NCBI RefSeq assembly: GCF_025144145.1
Contig: NZ_CP083546.1
Coordinates: forward strand, 261,001 to 325,000
DNA: 64,000 nucleotides
From: Leisingera sp. M658
GTDB taxonomy: Bacteria > Pseudomonadota > Alphaproteobacteria > Rhodobacterales > Rhodobacteraceae
Reading direction: 5' to 3'
Shown here: positions 9,281 to 19,025 of the stretch, in pieces
How the letters are laid out: each line of letters opens with the position of its first letter
Numbering within the stretch: the stretch's first letter is position 1
Program-made: the position numbers and the translations under genes
Notes under the pieces: model-generated
Databases searched by the model: none
Seen by the model: the letters and a program-made list of their open reading frames with translations, nothing else
What the model was told of the DNA's origin: nothing

Positions 9281-10825
9281 TCAGGGGGTCTGGCGGCCGA
9301 TCACAGGCGTGTCCTGCAATTTGGCTTCATGGGACGTGATCCAGTCCAGCGTCTGGTCGAACGGCATCGGGCGGCCGATGCCGAAGCCCTGCACATGGCC
9401 GCAGCCCAGCTGCGCCAGCAGTGCGTGTTCGCCTGCGGTCTCAACCCCTTCGGCCAGGGTTTCCAGCTCCAGCCGTTCGGCCATGGTAAGGATCGCAGAG
9501 ATCAGTTTTTGCTGTTCCGGATCCTGATCCGCCTTCATCACAAAAGACCGGTCGATTTTGATGCGCGAGATGCTGAAACGGCGCACCGCGGCGATGGAGG
9601 CATGACCGGTTCCGAAGTCATCCAGGTCGATGTGGCAGCCCATTTCGCTGAGGGCGAGGATGTTGCGGGTGATCACGTCGTCGGGCTGATCGGTCATCAC
9701 GGTTTCCAGGATCTCCACACACAGGCGGCTGGGCGGCAACTCAAAACGTTCAAGCTCCCATTTGATGCGTCCCGCAAGCCCGGGGTTGCGCAGCTCCTGG
9801 GTGGCAAAGTTCACTCCGACGCAGGGCACCTGGACGCCGGCGGCATCCCAGGCCTTGATCGCCACCAGGGAATTGTAAAGCATCACCTGGCTCAGCCGGT
9901 CCATCAGCCCGGCTTCCTCCAGCGCGGGCAGGAAGGTCGAGGGCGGGATCAGCCCCTGCACCGGGTGCGACCAGCGGGCCAGCGCCTCGAACCCGGATAC
10001 CCGGCCGGTGTCGGTGCAGATCTGCGGCTGGAACCAAGCCTGAATCTGACCGGATTCCAGGGCCGAAGCAGCCTCTTCGCGCAGGTTGGAACGGGTTCCA
10101 CCGCGCCCGGACATATCCACCGAAAAGGCGCGGATGCCGCCCGGTCCATTGCTTTGCGCCTCGGCCAGGGCTGTCACGGCGGCACCGGTCCAGTCGGACC
10201 CGGCCTTGCCCGGAGCCCGGTTGCGCTGGCAAAAGCCGATGGAGCAGGTCACGTAGATGTTAGTGCCATCCAGCGGCACAGGTTCCTCGGCGGCGGTCTG
10301 CATCCGGCCGGCCAGCTGGATGCACAATTCCAGATCCAGCTGCAGGGTCGGGGCCAGGCAGATGGCAAAGCGGCTGTCGCCGATCCGGGCAATGGTATCG
10401 TGCTGGCGCAGGATCGAGGCGATCTGCGTGCCGCAGTGCTGAACGATACGGTCGCCGGCCTCAAGCCCGTGCCGGTCCGCCAGTTCTTTATACTCGTCCA
10501 GTTCCAGGATGAAGACCGCGGAGCGCAGATCCGTTTCCGCGCATTCGTCATAGATGCGGGCGGTCTCATGCTCGAACCCGTCGCGCAGCATCATGCCGGT
10601 GACACTGTCGCGCGGCAAGCCGCCGCCGCCGAGCTTGCTGAACCCGCCGACAACGGCAATCAGCACCGGCAGGCCAAGCGCCACTGACAGCAGCGCGGTT
10701 TCGCCGCCAAGCCAATAGGTGGCCAGGGTCAGGGCAGGCAGGAATGCGAGCACAGGCGGCCCGAAAAGTGCCGGGGCAAGGGTTTGCCGGAGCCGTGCCA
10801 GGAGACCTGATCCCGTGTTTGTCAT
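9281..10825 (-). CDS. EAL-domain cyclic-di-GMP phosphodiesterase with degenerate GGDEF domain
   Basis: The 514-residue protein has two membrane helices (about 20-61), a GGDEF-like domain whose active motif reads GDSRF at 149-153 instead of GGDEF, and an EAL domain with intact signature E280-A-L, DDFGTGHAS, KIDRSF and LAEGVET. The cyclase half should therefore be inactive, perhaps GTP-binding or regulatory, while the EAL half keeps the metal-ligand motifs for hydrolysis of cyclic-di-GMP. It lies alone between yidC and ttcA, interrupting the usual block. Confidence 0.85.
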   Translation of the reverse strand: MTNTGSGLLARLRQTLAPALFGPPVLAFLPALTLATYWLGGETALLSVALGLPVLIAVVGGFSKLGGGGLPRDSVTGMMLRDGFEHETARIYDECAETDLRSAVFILELDEYKELADRHGLEAGDRIVQHCGTQIASILRQHDTIARIGDSRFAICLAPTLQLDLELCIQLAGRMQTAAEEPVPLDGTNIYVTCSIGFCQRNRAPGKAGSDWTGAAVTALAEAQSNGPGGIRAFSVDMSGRGGTRSNLREEAASALESGQIQAWFQPQICTDTGRVSGFEALARWSHPVQGLIPPSTFLPALEEAGLMDRLSQVMLYNSLVAIKAWDAAGVQVPCVGVNFATQELRNPGLAGRIKWELERFELPPSRLCVEILETVMTDQPDDVITRNILALSEMGCHIDLDDFGTGHASIAAVRRFSISRIKIDRSFVMKADQDPEQQKLISAILTMAERLELETLAEGVETAGEHALLAQLGCGHVQGFGIGRPMPFDQTLDWITSHEAKLQDTPVIGRQTP

Positions 10826-10891
10826 TCTCAGACCTTTCGTCTGCAGCCAGTCGTTCCGGCATGAGACTAGGGTGCTGATCTAACCCGGGAG

Positions 10892-11779
10892 TTAACGCAG
10901 CTTGGGAATTTCCGGTATTTCCGGCCTGGAATCCGGGTTCTTCAGTTCCAAACCGGCAAAATCGAACAGTTTCGGATCCAGCAGGTGCGAAGGCCGGGCA
11001 TTCATCAGTGCGCGGAACATCACCTGGCGGCGGCCCGGGCTGTTTGATTCCCACTGATCCAGGATCTGTTTCACCTGCTGGCGCTGCAGCCCGTCCTGGC
11101 TGCCGCACAGGTCGCAGGGGATGATCGGATAGTTCATGGAACGGGCGAATTTTTCGCAATCGGCCTCGGCCACATGGGCCAGCGGACGGAACACGAACAA
11201 GTCGCCTTCTTCGTTGACCAGCTTAGGCGGCATGGTCGCGAGCCGCCCGCCGTGAAAGAGGTTCATGAAGAAGGTTTCCAGAATGTCATCCCGGTGATGG
11301 CCCAGCACAACTGCCGAGCAGCCCTCCTCCCGTGCAATGCGGTACAGGTTGCCGCGGCGCAGGCGCGAACAGAGCGCGCAAAAGGTCCGGCCCTGCGGAA
11401 CCTTGTCCATCACGATGGAATAGGTGTCCTGATATTCGATCCGGTGCGGCACGCGCATCTTTTTCAGGAACTCCGGCAGCACGGTGGCCGGAAAACCGGG
11501 CTGGCCCTGATCCAGATTGCAGGCAAGCAGATCGACGGGCAGCAGGCCGCGCCACTTCAGCTCATAAAGAACCGCCAGCAGGGTATAGCTGTCCTTGCCG
11601 CCCGACAGGCAGACCAGCCACTTGGGTGTGCTGCCGTCCGTGCGGCGCTCCACCATGCCGTATTGGTCGATCGCCTCGCGCGCGTAGCGCACGATACGCT
11701 TCCTGAGTTTCTTGAACTCGGTAGTCGAGGGGGCGCCGGCAAACAGCGGGTGGATTTCGTCCAGATCATCATCAAGCAT
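10892..11779 (-). CDS. ttcA: tRNA 2-thiocytidine(32) synthetase
   Basis: TtcA thiolates cytidine 32 of several tRNAs. The 295-residue product has the ATP pyrophosphatase PP-loop SGGKDS (59-64) and the iron-sulfur cysteine pair CALC, followed by SRLRRG, typical of the TtcA group. A further cysteine pair is in [10 protein letters not shown]. Length agrees with the family. It lies 54 nt downstream of yidD on the same strand. Confidence 0.92.
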   Translation of the reverse strand: MLDDDLDEIHPLFAGAPSTTEFKKLRKRIVRYAREAIDQYGMVERRTDGSTPKWLVCLSGGKDSYTLLAVLYELKWRGLLPVDLLACNLDQGQPGFPATVLPEFLKKMRVPHRIEYQDTYSIVMDKVPQGRTFCALCSRLRRGNLYRIAREEGCSAVVLGHHRDDILETFFMNLFHGGRLATMPPKLVNEEGDLFVFRPLAHVAEADCEKFARSMNYPIIPCDLCGSQDGLQRQQVKQILDQWESNSPGRRQVMFRALMNARPSHLLDPKLFDFAGLELKNPDSRPEIPEIPKLR

Positions 11780-11833
11780 GGGCGCGCCCTAGCTGAGGAA
11801 GTGCGTTTTGCCAAGAAAAAAGGTGTTCCGCCT

Positions 11834-12064
11834 TCAGTCCTTGCTGCCGGGCACCGGGTCATATCCATCGCCGCCGAAGGGGTGGCAGCGACCGATCCGG
11901 CGGGCAGTAAGCCAGGCGCCCTTGACCGCGCCATGCTTTTCCAGCGCTTCCAACGCGTAGGCAGAGCAGGTGGGCTGGTAGCGGCAGTTGAACCCGACCC
12001 AGGGGCTGAACAGCAGCCGGTAGGCACGCACGGGGAGCGCGAAGATATGGGCCAGCGGGGTCAT
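11834..12064 (-). CDS. yidD: Membrane protein insertion efficiency factor YidD
   Basis: A 76-residue protein with the diagnostic [15 protein letters not shown] block and [10 protein letters not shown] near the C-terminus. YidD is thought to help YidC-dependent insertion, acting at the inner face of the membrane. The position between rnpA and ttcA/yidC is the conserved one. Confidence 0.93.
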   Translation of the reverse strand: MTPLAHIFALPVRAYRLLFSPWVGFNCRYQPTCSAYALEALEKHGAVKGAWLTARRIGRCHPFGGDGYDPVPGSKD

Positions 12065-12127
12065 AGCGGATAGATAGGGGCAGGGCAGCCGGGTGGCAAT
12101 GCGGCCAATGGCCGGGTTTGCACGGCT

Positions 12128-12553
12128 TTACGGGGTGTGGATCTTCTTCAGCGCATAGATCAGGTCGCGCTTCAGCTCCTCGAACGGGCGCTGGGCGGTC
12201 TCAATTGCGCGGCCGATCAGCACGTAATCCCATCCCGGACGGCCATGCGCGGGGAGAATCATCCGCGCAGCCTCGCGCAAGCGGCGCTTGGCGCGGTTGC
12301 GGGCGACGGCATTGCCGACCTTTTTGGAACAGGTGAACCCCATGCGGATGCCGCCATTATCCTGGCGGTTGCGGCCCTGGACCATCATGCCCTTGGTGCC
12401 CTGCTTGCGGGCAGGGGGGCGGGCACAGGTAAGGAAATCACGGCGCTTGGCCATGACCTCAATCTTTGGCGCATCAGCTGCGCAAACGGACACCGCCGGA
12501 GGCGTGTCCCCTCGGGCAGCAGTGCCGTCCTTGGGGGCCTCCGGCGGTGTCAT
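12128..12553 (-). CDS. rnpA: Ribonuclease P protein component
   Basis: RnpA is the protein subunit of RNase P, which trims tRNA 5' leaders. The core has the ARNRAKRRLREA signature (RNR motif) and a typical beta-alpha fold. The 141-residue version starting at 12553 carries about 33 extra N-terminal residues before MAKRRDFL; such extensions are common in this family in Rhodobacteraceae, but a start at the internal Met is possible. It lies 23 nt downstream of rpmH, the usual arrangement. Confidence 0.93.
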   Translation of the reverse strand: MTPPEAPKDGTAARGDTPPAVSVCAADAPKIEVMAKRRDFLTCARPPARKQGTKGMMVQGRNRQDNGGIRMGFTCSKKVGNAVARNRAKRRLREAARMILPAHGRPGWDYVLIGRAIETAQRPFEELKRDLIYALKKIHTP

Positions 12554-12576
12554 GTCCGTCAGAACCGGAACTGAGC

Positions 12577-12711
12577 TTATGCGCTCAGTTCTTTGCGGCC
12601 GCGGGCGCGGCGTGCGTTCAGGATCTTGCGGCCAGCTTTGGTGGCCATGCGCGCACGGAAGCCGTGGCGGCGTTTACGAACCAGGTTCGAAGGCTGATAG
12701 GTGCGTTTCAT
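12577..12711 (-). CDS. rpmH: 50S ribosomal protein L34
   Basis: Read by eye from the minus strand, the 44-residue product starts [19 protein letters not shown] and ends RGRKELSA, the complete L34 sequence with its arginine- and lysine-rich body. It is too short for common ORF cut-offs. It heads the rpmH-rnpA-yidD block, so its promoter should lie in the spacer from 12712. Confidence 0.96.
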   Translation of the reverse strand: MKRTYQPSNLVRKRRHGFRARMATKAGRKILNARRARGRKELSA

Positions 12712-13076
12712 CGCTCCGGTCTCCACATTGTATCTTCGGGCAGGGCGCGGAATCGCCTCCCGGGGGTCTATCTCGAAGCCCGGTCTTTAGGAGGGAACGG
12801 CGGGTAAGTCAAACCCTGCGAGGTGAGAAAACACCTTTTAGGGTGAGAAAACCCCTGTAAGCATGGCGGCGCGGAACACTGGCGTGCAACATTTCTGTCA
12901 AAAACCGCACCGGAACAGCCTCCGGGCAGGGCGGATGTAACATCCGGGCAGTGATTCTGCCACAATCCTCACGAATCCGGGGGCAGGTGATCAAGCAGCC
13001 GTGAGGCAGGGCTGCCCACCCTCGCCTGCGGGCCATTTAACACGTAGCTACACTGCACTGACACAGAGACGGACGT
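12712..13076. promoter_or_regulatory. Divergent spacer upstream of rpmH with a tandem hairpin repeat
   Basis: No gene is seen. GGTGAGAAAAC occurs twice, at 12822-12832 and 12842-12852, exactly 20 nt apart. Each copy is flanked so that it can form a small hairpin (AGGTG...CACCT and AGGGT...ACCCCT). It could be a protein-binding repeat or part of the rpmH leader; nothing more can be said from the sequence. Confidence 0.4.
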
Positions 13077-13862
13077 ATGAGCGATATGAGCGAGACACCC
13101 AAGACCGATTCCGAGCCAAAGGATCAGCCTGCGGCCAAGCCGGGGATGGCCCGCCATCTGCCGCTGATTGCCGTCGCGGTGGTGGCACTGATCGGGGCGG
13201 TGACGCTGAAGGACTACCTGAGTTTTGACACGCTGCGCGACAACCGCGAGGCGCTGATGGCGTTCCGGGATCAGAATTACCTTGGTCTCGTGGCGCTGTT
13301 CATGGGACTTTATATCGTGATCGTGCTGTTTTCGCTGCCGGGTGCGGCGGTCGCCTCGGTCACCGGCGGGTTCCTGTTCGGGCTGGCGGCGGGCACCGCG
13401 GTTAACGTGATTTCGGCCACCATCGGTGCGGCGGGCATCTTTCTGGCGGCGCGCTGGGGGCTGGGGGCTGCGCTGACCGCCAGGATGGAAGCGGCAGAAG
13501 GCCGGGTGCAGATGCTGAAACAGGCGCTGCGCGAGAACGAGGTCGAGGTGCTGCTGCTGCTGCGGCTGGTGCCGGCGGTGCCGTTTTTTGTCGCCAACCT
13601 GCTGCCGGCACTGGTGGGCGTGAAATTCCGCAACTTCCTGTGGACGACGGCGGCGGGGATCATTCCGGGCGCCATCGTGTTTACCTGGATCGGGGTCGGG
13701 GTCGGGTCGGTGTTCGATCGCGGTGAAGACCCGGATCTGAGCCTGCTGTGGGAACCGCATGTGATCGGGCCGATTCTGGGCCTGTGCGTGCTGGCGGCAA
13801 TGCCGATCCTGGTCAAATCCGTCCGCGGCACCCTGCGCGGCAAGAACAGCAAGGATACCTGA
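13077..13862 (+). CDS. TVP38/TMEM64 family (DedA-like) membrane protein
   Basis: The 261-residue protein has a 20-residue polar start, then membrane helices near 27-45 and 75-95, the glycine-rich VTGGFLFGLAAGTAVNV, a RLVPAVPFFVANLLPALVGV segment and two more C-terminal helices. This pattern is that of SNARE-associated/DedA superfamily proteins, some of which act in membrane lipid transport. The stop is 2 nt before the next ATG. Pairing of a TVP38 protein with a mercuric-reductase-like flavoprotein is common in bacteria and suggests a shared but undefined function. Confidence 0.85.
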   Translation: MSDMSETPKTDSEPKDQPAAKPGMARHLPLIAVAVVALIGAVTLKDYLSFDTLRDNREALMAFRDQNYLGLVALFMGLYIVIVLFSLPGAAVASVTGGFLFGLAAGTAVNVISATIGAAGIFLAARWGLGAALTARMEAAEGRVQMLKQALRENEVEVLLLLRLVPAVPFFVANLLPALVGVKFRNFLWTTAAGIIPGAIVFTWIGVGVGSVFDRGEDPDLSLLWEPHVIGPILGLCVLAAMPILVKSVRGTLRGKNSKDT

Positions 13863-13864
13863 AC

Positions 13865-15283
13865 ATGAGCCGCATTGAATGTGATCTCCTGATTATCGGC
13901 GCCGGGTCGGGCGGGCTGTCGGCGGCTGCCGGTGCCAGCCAGATGGGGGCGTCGGTTGTATTGCTGGAAGGCCACAAGATGGGCGGCGACTGCCTGAACT
14001 ACGGTTGTGTGCCCTCCAAGGCGCTGCTGGCCAGCGGTAAGGCGGCGCATGCTCAGGCGCATGCCCAAGCCTTTGGTGTGGCGGATCAGCACCCGCGGCC
14101 CGACTATGCCGCGGCTAAAGATCATGTGCAGGCGGTGATTGAAACCATCGCCCCGGTCGACAGCCAGGAACGGTTCGAGGGCCTCGGCGTGCGGGTGATC
14201 CGCGAGTTCGGCCGCTTTGTTTCGCCAACAGAAGTCGAAGCAGGCCCGCACAGGATCATTGCGCGGCGGGTGGTGATCGCCACGGGGTCTTCGCCGCTGG
14301 TGCCGCCGATCCCAGGGTTGGACAAGGTGCCTTACGAGACCAACGAGACCCTGTTTGAACTGCGCGAGAAGCCCGAGCACTTGCTGATCATCGGCGGCGG
14401 CCCGATCGGCATGGAGATGGCGCAGGCGCATGTGCGCCTGGGCTGCAAGGTCACTGTGATCGAAGGGCTGAAGGCGCTGGGCAAGGATGATCCGGAGGCC
14501 GCAGCGCTGGTGCTTTACAGCTTGCGCGCAGAAGGCGTGGAGATCGCCGAGGGCGCCATGGTCTCGCGCATCACCGGCCAGGCAGGGGCCATTGAGGTCG
14601 AGACCAAGGATGGCAGCACCTTCAAGGGCAGCCACCTGCTGATGGCGGTGGGGCGTAAGGCCAATATGGAGCAGCTGAACCTCGCTGCCGCCGGGATTGA
14701 AACCAAAGGCAACGGCATCAAGGTCGATGAGAGCCTCTTGACCACCAACAGACGTGTTTATGCCATCGGCGACGTGGCCGGCGGGCTGCAGTTCACCCAT
14801 GTGGCGGGCTATCACGCCGGCATTGTCATACGCTCGGCCCTGTTCGGCCTGCCGTCCAAGGCCGGGATCAGCCATATCCCCTGGGCCACCTATACCGACC
14901 CGGAACTGGCACAGGTCGGCCTGACCGAGGCGCAAGCGCGGGATATCTACGGTGTCAAACTGGAGGTGGCACGGTTCGACTACCATCACAACGACCGTGC
15001 CATTGCCGAACGCAGGACCAAAGGCTTCATCAAGGTGATGGTGTTCAAGGGCCGTCCCGTGGGCGCCACCATCGCAGGCCATCAGGCGGGAGAATTGATC
15101 ACCCTGTGGTCGATGGCGCTGGCCAACCGTTTGAAAATGAGCCAGATTGCAGCCATGGTTGCGCCTTACCCCTCCATCAGCGAGATTAACAAACGGGTTT
15201 CCGGGGCCTATTTCACCCCGCGGCTGTTTGAGAGCGGTTTTGTCAAACGCGCTGTGCGCGTGGTGCAGCGCTGGATTCCTTGA
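13865..15283 (+). CDS. FAD-dependent pyridine nucleotide-disulfide oxidoreductase (mercuric reductase/Lpd-like)
   Basis: The 472-residue flavoprotein has the FAD motif GAGSGGLSAA (12-21), a redox-active disulfide in GGDCLNYGC (Cys43 and Cys48), an NAD(P)H motif IGGGPIGMEMA, the second FAD motif YAIGDVAGG and a dimerisation domain. The paired cysteines of a mercuric reductase C-terminus are absent; the C-terminus ends in VVQRWIP. So this is a Lpd/MerA-like disulfide reductase of unknown substrate. The start at 13865 is supported by AAGGA upstream and close coupling to the TVP38 gene. Confidence 0.85.
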   Translation: MSRIECDLLIIGAGSGGLSAAAGASQMGASVVLLEGHKMGGDCLNYGCVPSKALLASGKAAHAQAHAQAFGVADQHPRPDYAAAKDHVQAVIETIAPVDSQERFEGLGVRVIREFGRFVSPTEVEAGPHRIIARRVVIATGSSPLVPPIPGLDKVPYETNETLFELREKPEHLLIIGGGPIGMEMAQAHVRLGCKVTVIEGLKALGKDDPEAAALVLYSLRAEGVEIAEGAMVSRITGQAGAIEVETKDGSTFKGSHLLMAVGRKANMEQLNLAAAGIETKGNGIKVDESLLTTNRRVYAIGDVAGGLQFTHVAGYHAGIVIRSALFGLPSKAGISHIPWATYTDPELAQVGLTEAQARDIYGVKLEVARFDYHHNDRAIAERRTKGFIKVMVFKGRPVGATIAGHQAGELITLWSMALANRLKMSQIAAMVAPYPSISEINKRVSGAYFTPRLFESGFVKRAVRVVQRWIP

Positions 15284-15298
15284 GGTAAAGGCGGCGGG

Positions 15299-16684
15299 AT
15301 GCTCAACACGCTTTCGGGCAGATTTCTGATCCTGACAACTGTCTTTGTGATGCTGGCCGAGATCCTGATCTTTGTGCCTTCGATTGCGCGGTTCCGCGAG
15401 GATTTTCTGGCCGACCGGTTGCAGCGGGCGCAGATCGCGTCGCTGGCGCTGCTGGCTGATGACATGCTGGCGACGGAACTGGAAGCGGAGCTTTTGGAGA
15501 ACGCAGGTGTCTATAACGTCGTGCTGCGCCGCGACGAGATCCGCCAGCTGATGCTGGCCTCGCCGATTCCGCAGCAGATCACTGGCACCTATGATTTGCG
15601 GATGGCCGGGGCAATGACCCTGATCCGGGATGCAGTGCTGCGGCTGTCCCGGCCGGAAAACGAGATTATCCGGGTGATCGGCGCGCCGGTGCGCGATGCG
15701 GGAATATTGATCGAAGTCACCATGGAAACCGCGCCATTGCGCATGGCGATGATAGATTACGGGGTGCGGATCCTGGTTCTGTCGGCGGTGATTTCGGTTT
15801 TTACGGCGCTGTTGCTGTTTGTTGCGGTGCGGATTGTGCTGGTGAAACCGATCAAAAGCGTCGTCGGCTATATGCAGCGCTATGCGGCGGCGCCTGAGGA
15901 TGCGCGCGGCATCATCCACCCGAGTTCCAGCGTGGTGGAGCTGCGCGAGGCAGAAGAAGCGCTGATGCAGCTGCAAACTGAGCTGACGCACGCGCTGAAG
16001 CAGCGCGAGCGACTGGCCCAGCTGGGCGGTGCGGTGGCCAAGGTGAGCCATGATCTGCGCAACATCCTGACCTCGGCGCAGCTGTTCACCGACCGCATCG
16101 AGATGAGCGAGGATCCCCTGGTGCGCCGGCTGGCGCCGAAGCTGGTGAATTCGATCACCCGTGCGGTTTCCCTGTGCGAGGGAACTCTGGCGTTCGGGCG
16201 CGCCGAGGAGCCGTCGCCCACCTTTGCTGTGGTCTGCCTGCATGAAATCACAGCGGATATTGCCGAAAGCGAGCTGCTGGCTGCGGACAGCGCATTGGTC
16301 GGGATCGTCAATGCAGTGCCCAAACCGATGATGCTGCGCGCTGATTCCGAACAGCTGTTCCGCATTGTTATGAATCTGGTGCGCAACGCCCGTCAGGCGA
16401 TCACCGCCACCGGGAAACCGGGCAGGATCACGGTCGGCGCGTATGAGGAAGAAGACGCCTGGTATATCACCGTTTCCGACACCGGCCCCGGTTTGCCGAA
16501 AAAAGCGCAGGACAATCTGTTCACCCCGTTCCAGGGCGGTGCCCGCAAGGGCGGCACCGGGCTGGGATTGGCCATTGCGGGCGAGCTGGCCCGCGGCCAT
16601 GGCGGATCGGTCGTGCTGAAGGAAACCAGCCCGGACGGCACCGTTTTCGAGATCTGCCTGCCCAAGGGCGATGGCACGATTTGA
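15299..16684 (+). CDS. Sensor histidine kinase
   Basis: The 461-residue kinase has membrane helices at about 7-29 and 155-180 enclosing a periplasmic sensor region of about 125 residues. A HAMP-like linker follows, then an H-box KVSHDLRNILTSA (His251), an N-box MNLVRNARQA, a G1 box DTGPGLP and GGTGLGLAI. It is thus a membrane-bound orthodox kinase. No response regulator gene lies beside it, so its partner is elsewhere. It starts 15 nt after the flavoprotein gene and may be co-transcribed with it. Confidence 0.88.
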   Translation: MLNTLSGRFLILTTVFVMLAEILIFVPSIARFREDFLADRLQRAQIASLALLADDMLATELEAELLENAGVYNVVLRRDEIRQLMLASPIPQQITGTYDLRMAGAMTLIRDAVLRLSRPENEIIRVIGAPVRDAGILIEVTMETAPLRMAMIDYGVRILVLSAVISVFTALLLFVAVRIVLVKPIKSVVGYMQRYAAAPEDARGIIHPSSSVVELREAEEALMQLQTELTHALKQRERLAQLGGAVAKVSHDLRNILTSAQLFTDRIEMSEDPLVRRLAPKLVNSITRAVSLCEGTLAFGRAEEPSPTFAVVCLHEITADIAESELLAADSALVGIVNAVPKPMMLRADSEQLFRIVMNLVRNARQAITATGKPGRITVGAYEEEDAWYITVSDTGPGLPKKAQDNLFTPFQGGARKGGTGLGLAIAGELARGHGGSVVLKETSPDGTVFEICLPKGDGTI

Positions 16685-16784
16685 CCGCGGCAAGCAAGCT
16701 GACGGAATTATGCCGGCCGGAGGAAACTAATTTTGAGTTTTGGGGTTGCGACTCTCCAGCGCTATGATTACACCCCGCCGCAGT

Positions 16785-16861
16785 GGACCGATAGCTCAGC
16801 TGGATAGAGTACTTGACTACGAATCAAGGGGTCGGGGGTTCGAATCCTCCTCGGTCCGCCA
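16785..16861 (+). tRNA. tRNA-Arg (anticodon ACG)
   Basis: A 77-nt cloverleaf: acceptor GGACCGA pairs with TCGGTCC, the anticodon stem CTTGA/TCAAG encloses loop CTACGAA, the T-arm contains GGTTCGAATCC and CCA is encoded. Anticodon ACG gives tRNA-Arg. Core gene order ends here and accessory DNA begins on the 3' side, so this tRNA is a likely integration site. Confidence 0.95.
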
Positions 16862-17019
16862 CTTTTTACATTGTGTCAGATGCCAAGCAAAACCGACTTT
16901 TGTGACAGGTAACTGACCCAGTCGGCGAAATATCCTGAAATCATAGCGACGTTGCTCAGTTGAGCTGGTGATCGTAAGATCCAGCCAAACCAGCCCTTGT
17001 CTGATCCCGGAAGCCTCGC

Positions 17020-18578
17020 TTGGTCAAAAGCTTACCTGCCACTCCCGGAACGAACTTCCCGCAGTTACCGCTGACGGTGCCGCACGCCACGTGCGAGCCG
17101 GCATCTTCCTTGTTGTCGCGGCTTGCGGCCAGGAACGGCGCCATTTCGATGCAGAGGTTTTGCGGCGACATTGCCTTTCCGATCGACCCGTTCTTTCGTG
17201 GAGAGAAGGTAGCAATCAAGCAATTGGCTTAGCTGGCAGGGTGTGACGTGACCGCACTGGAGCGGGTTTCTATCCGCCAACTCGGTAAGGGCCATTTTCG
17301 ACTTCGGGATGAATTTGCCTCTCTTCAGAGCTTTCAGCGCTCGCGCATCCGCGTCTGCCCGGAGTGCATACGGAGCGAAATGCCGTCAGCAGCAGAGTCC
17401 TGGCGTGTGCCGCGTCGCCCCAGTGGAAATTCTCGTCTATCAGGAGCTGCCCGAAACACAGCAGCATGCTCGCATGCCTTCCAGCCGAGAAATTCAACAA
17501 GGACGCCAGAGATTTCGCGGCGCAGCTGCAAAAACACCATGGTTGGATTTTGGATCAGCCGGTGGTCCAGGCAAATTCCAGCCCTTTCGAGGCGTACCTC
17601 ACGAACCGCATCCTGAGCGGGCGGGGAGACCGATGGATCGACCGTCTTGAACTCAACGTGGCGTCTCGCGCATGCGAGGTGCTGGGCCTGCGTATTGCAA
17701 AGGGGCCAGATGCTGCGCTGGCGGGGCACAGCGAGCCAGACTGGAGGAGCTATGGTGTCTTGGGCTACCACGTACTGAAAGACGGTCCTGCAGCTCTTTC
17801 CGACTGTCTTGCCGCTTTGGCTCGCGAGGACGGCGCGGACAGCAGGTTCTTCGGTCGACTCTTTGGCCCCTGGATTGTGTGGCTGAAAAGCCGGAGCCTC
17901 GGCGATGAGTTCGAGCCCCTTCGTGACGTTGTGCGGCGACACGTCTTCGGCAATTTTTCCGTCAGAAAAGGCGTGCTGGTGCTGGGCGTGCCTTCGGAAG
18001 GAACAGCTTCTTCGAACCCACAGAAGTCGGTTTCGCTGACTGGGTTCGCCAAGCGCAATGCCGAAGACCTGATTTGCCGAGGTCTCGCAACGCGTGACGA
18101 TGGCGGCAGTATCGCACCGATGAATTTTGTAACTCAGCAAATGTTCGACGCCTACGAGCGCGAGAAGAAGTTCTTTCGAGCCGGGCAAAGTTCGTATGAA
18201 AAAGCTGAAAGTAGCGTATATGGTGCCGATAACGCTAGGGCGTCGGGAGAGAGCCGCCTTTCCTTCGGTGACGCCGCCCGGCAGTTAAAAGTGACGGTCA
18301 AAACAGCAGGGTATTTGATCCAGCATGGAATGCTGTGCGGTGTGGATACCTCAGAGCTCTACCGCCGGGGGGCGACTGTTGTCACCGCTGATAGTCTGAC
18401 GCAGTTTCAGAAGAGCTTCACTTCCTTGGGCGAGCTCGCCGAGATCACGCAGCGCCCACAAGGTGCATTTTCGATGAAACTTAGAAATGCCAACGTGGCC
18501 CTGTTGGCGATGCCCCATGATCTAAGCCGGATCTACTGGCGCGAGGATGTGAGTGCCGACGTAACAACCGAAAAATGA
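17020..18578 (+). pseudogene. tniQ: TniQ family transposition protein, broken by an internal stop and a frameshift
   Basis: A TniQ-like protein can be read from a TTG at 17020: HATCEPASSLLSRLAARNG, then FCGDIAFPID, then LRDEFASLQ and RVCPECIRSE, the zinc-finger-like CPxC of TniQ. An amber TAG at 17230-17232 interrupts this frame. Between about 17376 and 17425 the reading moves to another frame, in which QWKFSSIRSCPKHSSML continues the family pattern (W...R.CP.H...L) and runs to 18578, with a helix-turn-helix-like SFGDAARQLKVTVKTAGYLI near the C-terminus. TniQ/TnsD proteins select target sites in Tn7- and Tn5053-like transposons. No TniA, TniB or resolvase is seen nearby. It lies 158 nt past tRNA-Arg. 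Confidence 0.75.
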
Positions 18579-19025
18579 CCTTCTCGGTCCTTTGTTGCCT
18601 TTGGCCACTGCTTTCCTTCGCTGCACTGCGGCCCGTAATTGCGGACATTCGCTGCGACGCCGAAATCTGATTCTGGGTGAATTCACACACTGCGGGACTA
18701 TGCGGACATTGCCCTTCCAGGCGTTTGCTGACGCAGCATTCGCTTGCAGGTGCGGCAAGCTCATCGCTGCGTTGCAGCCGTTGTCGCGAAACCGGCTATT
18801 CAAAGCCACTCTGAGGTGCGGAATTCAAACCGTCCTTTCGCTGCAACCTGGTCAGACCATCTAAATGCGAACTTTTCTGTCGTTCGCCGCAGTCGCGAAC
18901 AAGACCGCGCCCATTGCCTTCTATCGGTGGTAAACCGCCAAAGCTCACCTTAGTTTACGGCATGTTCGAGCCAAATTCATCTGCTGTTGCGATGCGCTCG
19001 GATGCCGTCTCAGCAGATCATACAG
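18579..19025. other. Intergenic, no gene seen
   Basis: About 450 nt between the dead tniQ and the LysR gene. Short open frames here have no recognisable protein character. GCGGACATT occurs twice (near 18640 and 18700), which may be chance. Confidence 0.4.

Noticed and set aside
9251-10687. 478-codon plus-strand frame
   Set aside because: Antisense to the EAL gene, which has all its domain motifs.
12712-13076. Replication origin next to rpmH
   Set aside because: No cluster of DnaA boxes and no dnaA gene nearby.
13310-16693. 1127-codon minus-strand open frame opposite the TVP38, flavoprotein and kinase genes
   Set aside because: It mirrors three clear plus-strand genes and is rich in His/Gln/Arg in the way antisense frames are.
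18592-18864. 90-residue plus-strand frame after the TniQ remnant
   Set aside because: No motif, no ribosome site, composition like spacer DNA.
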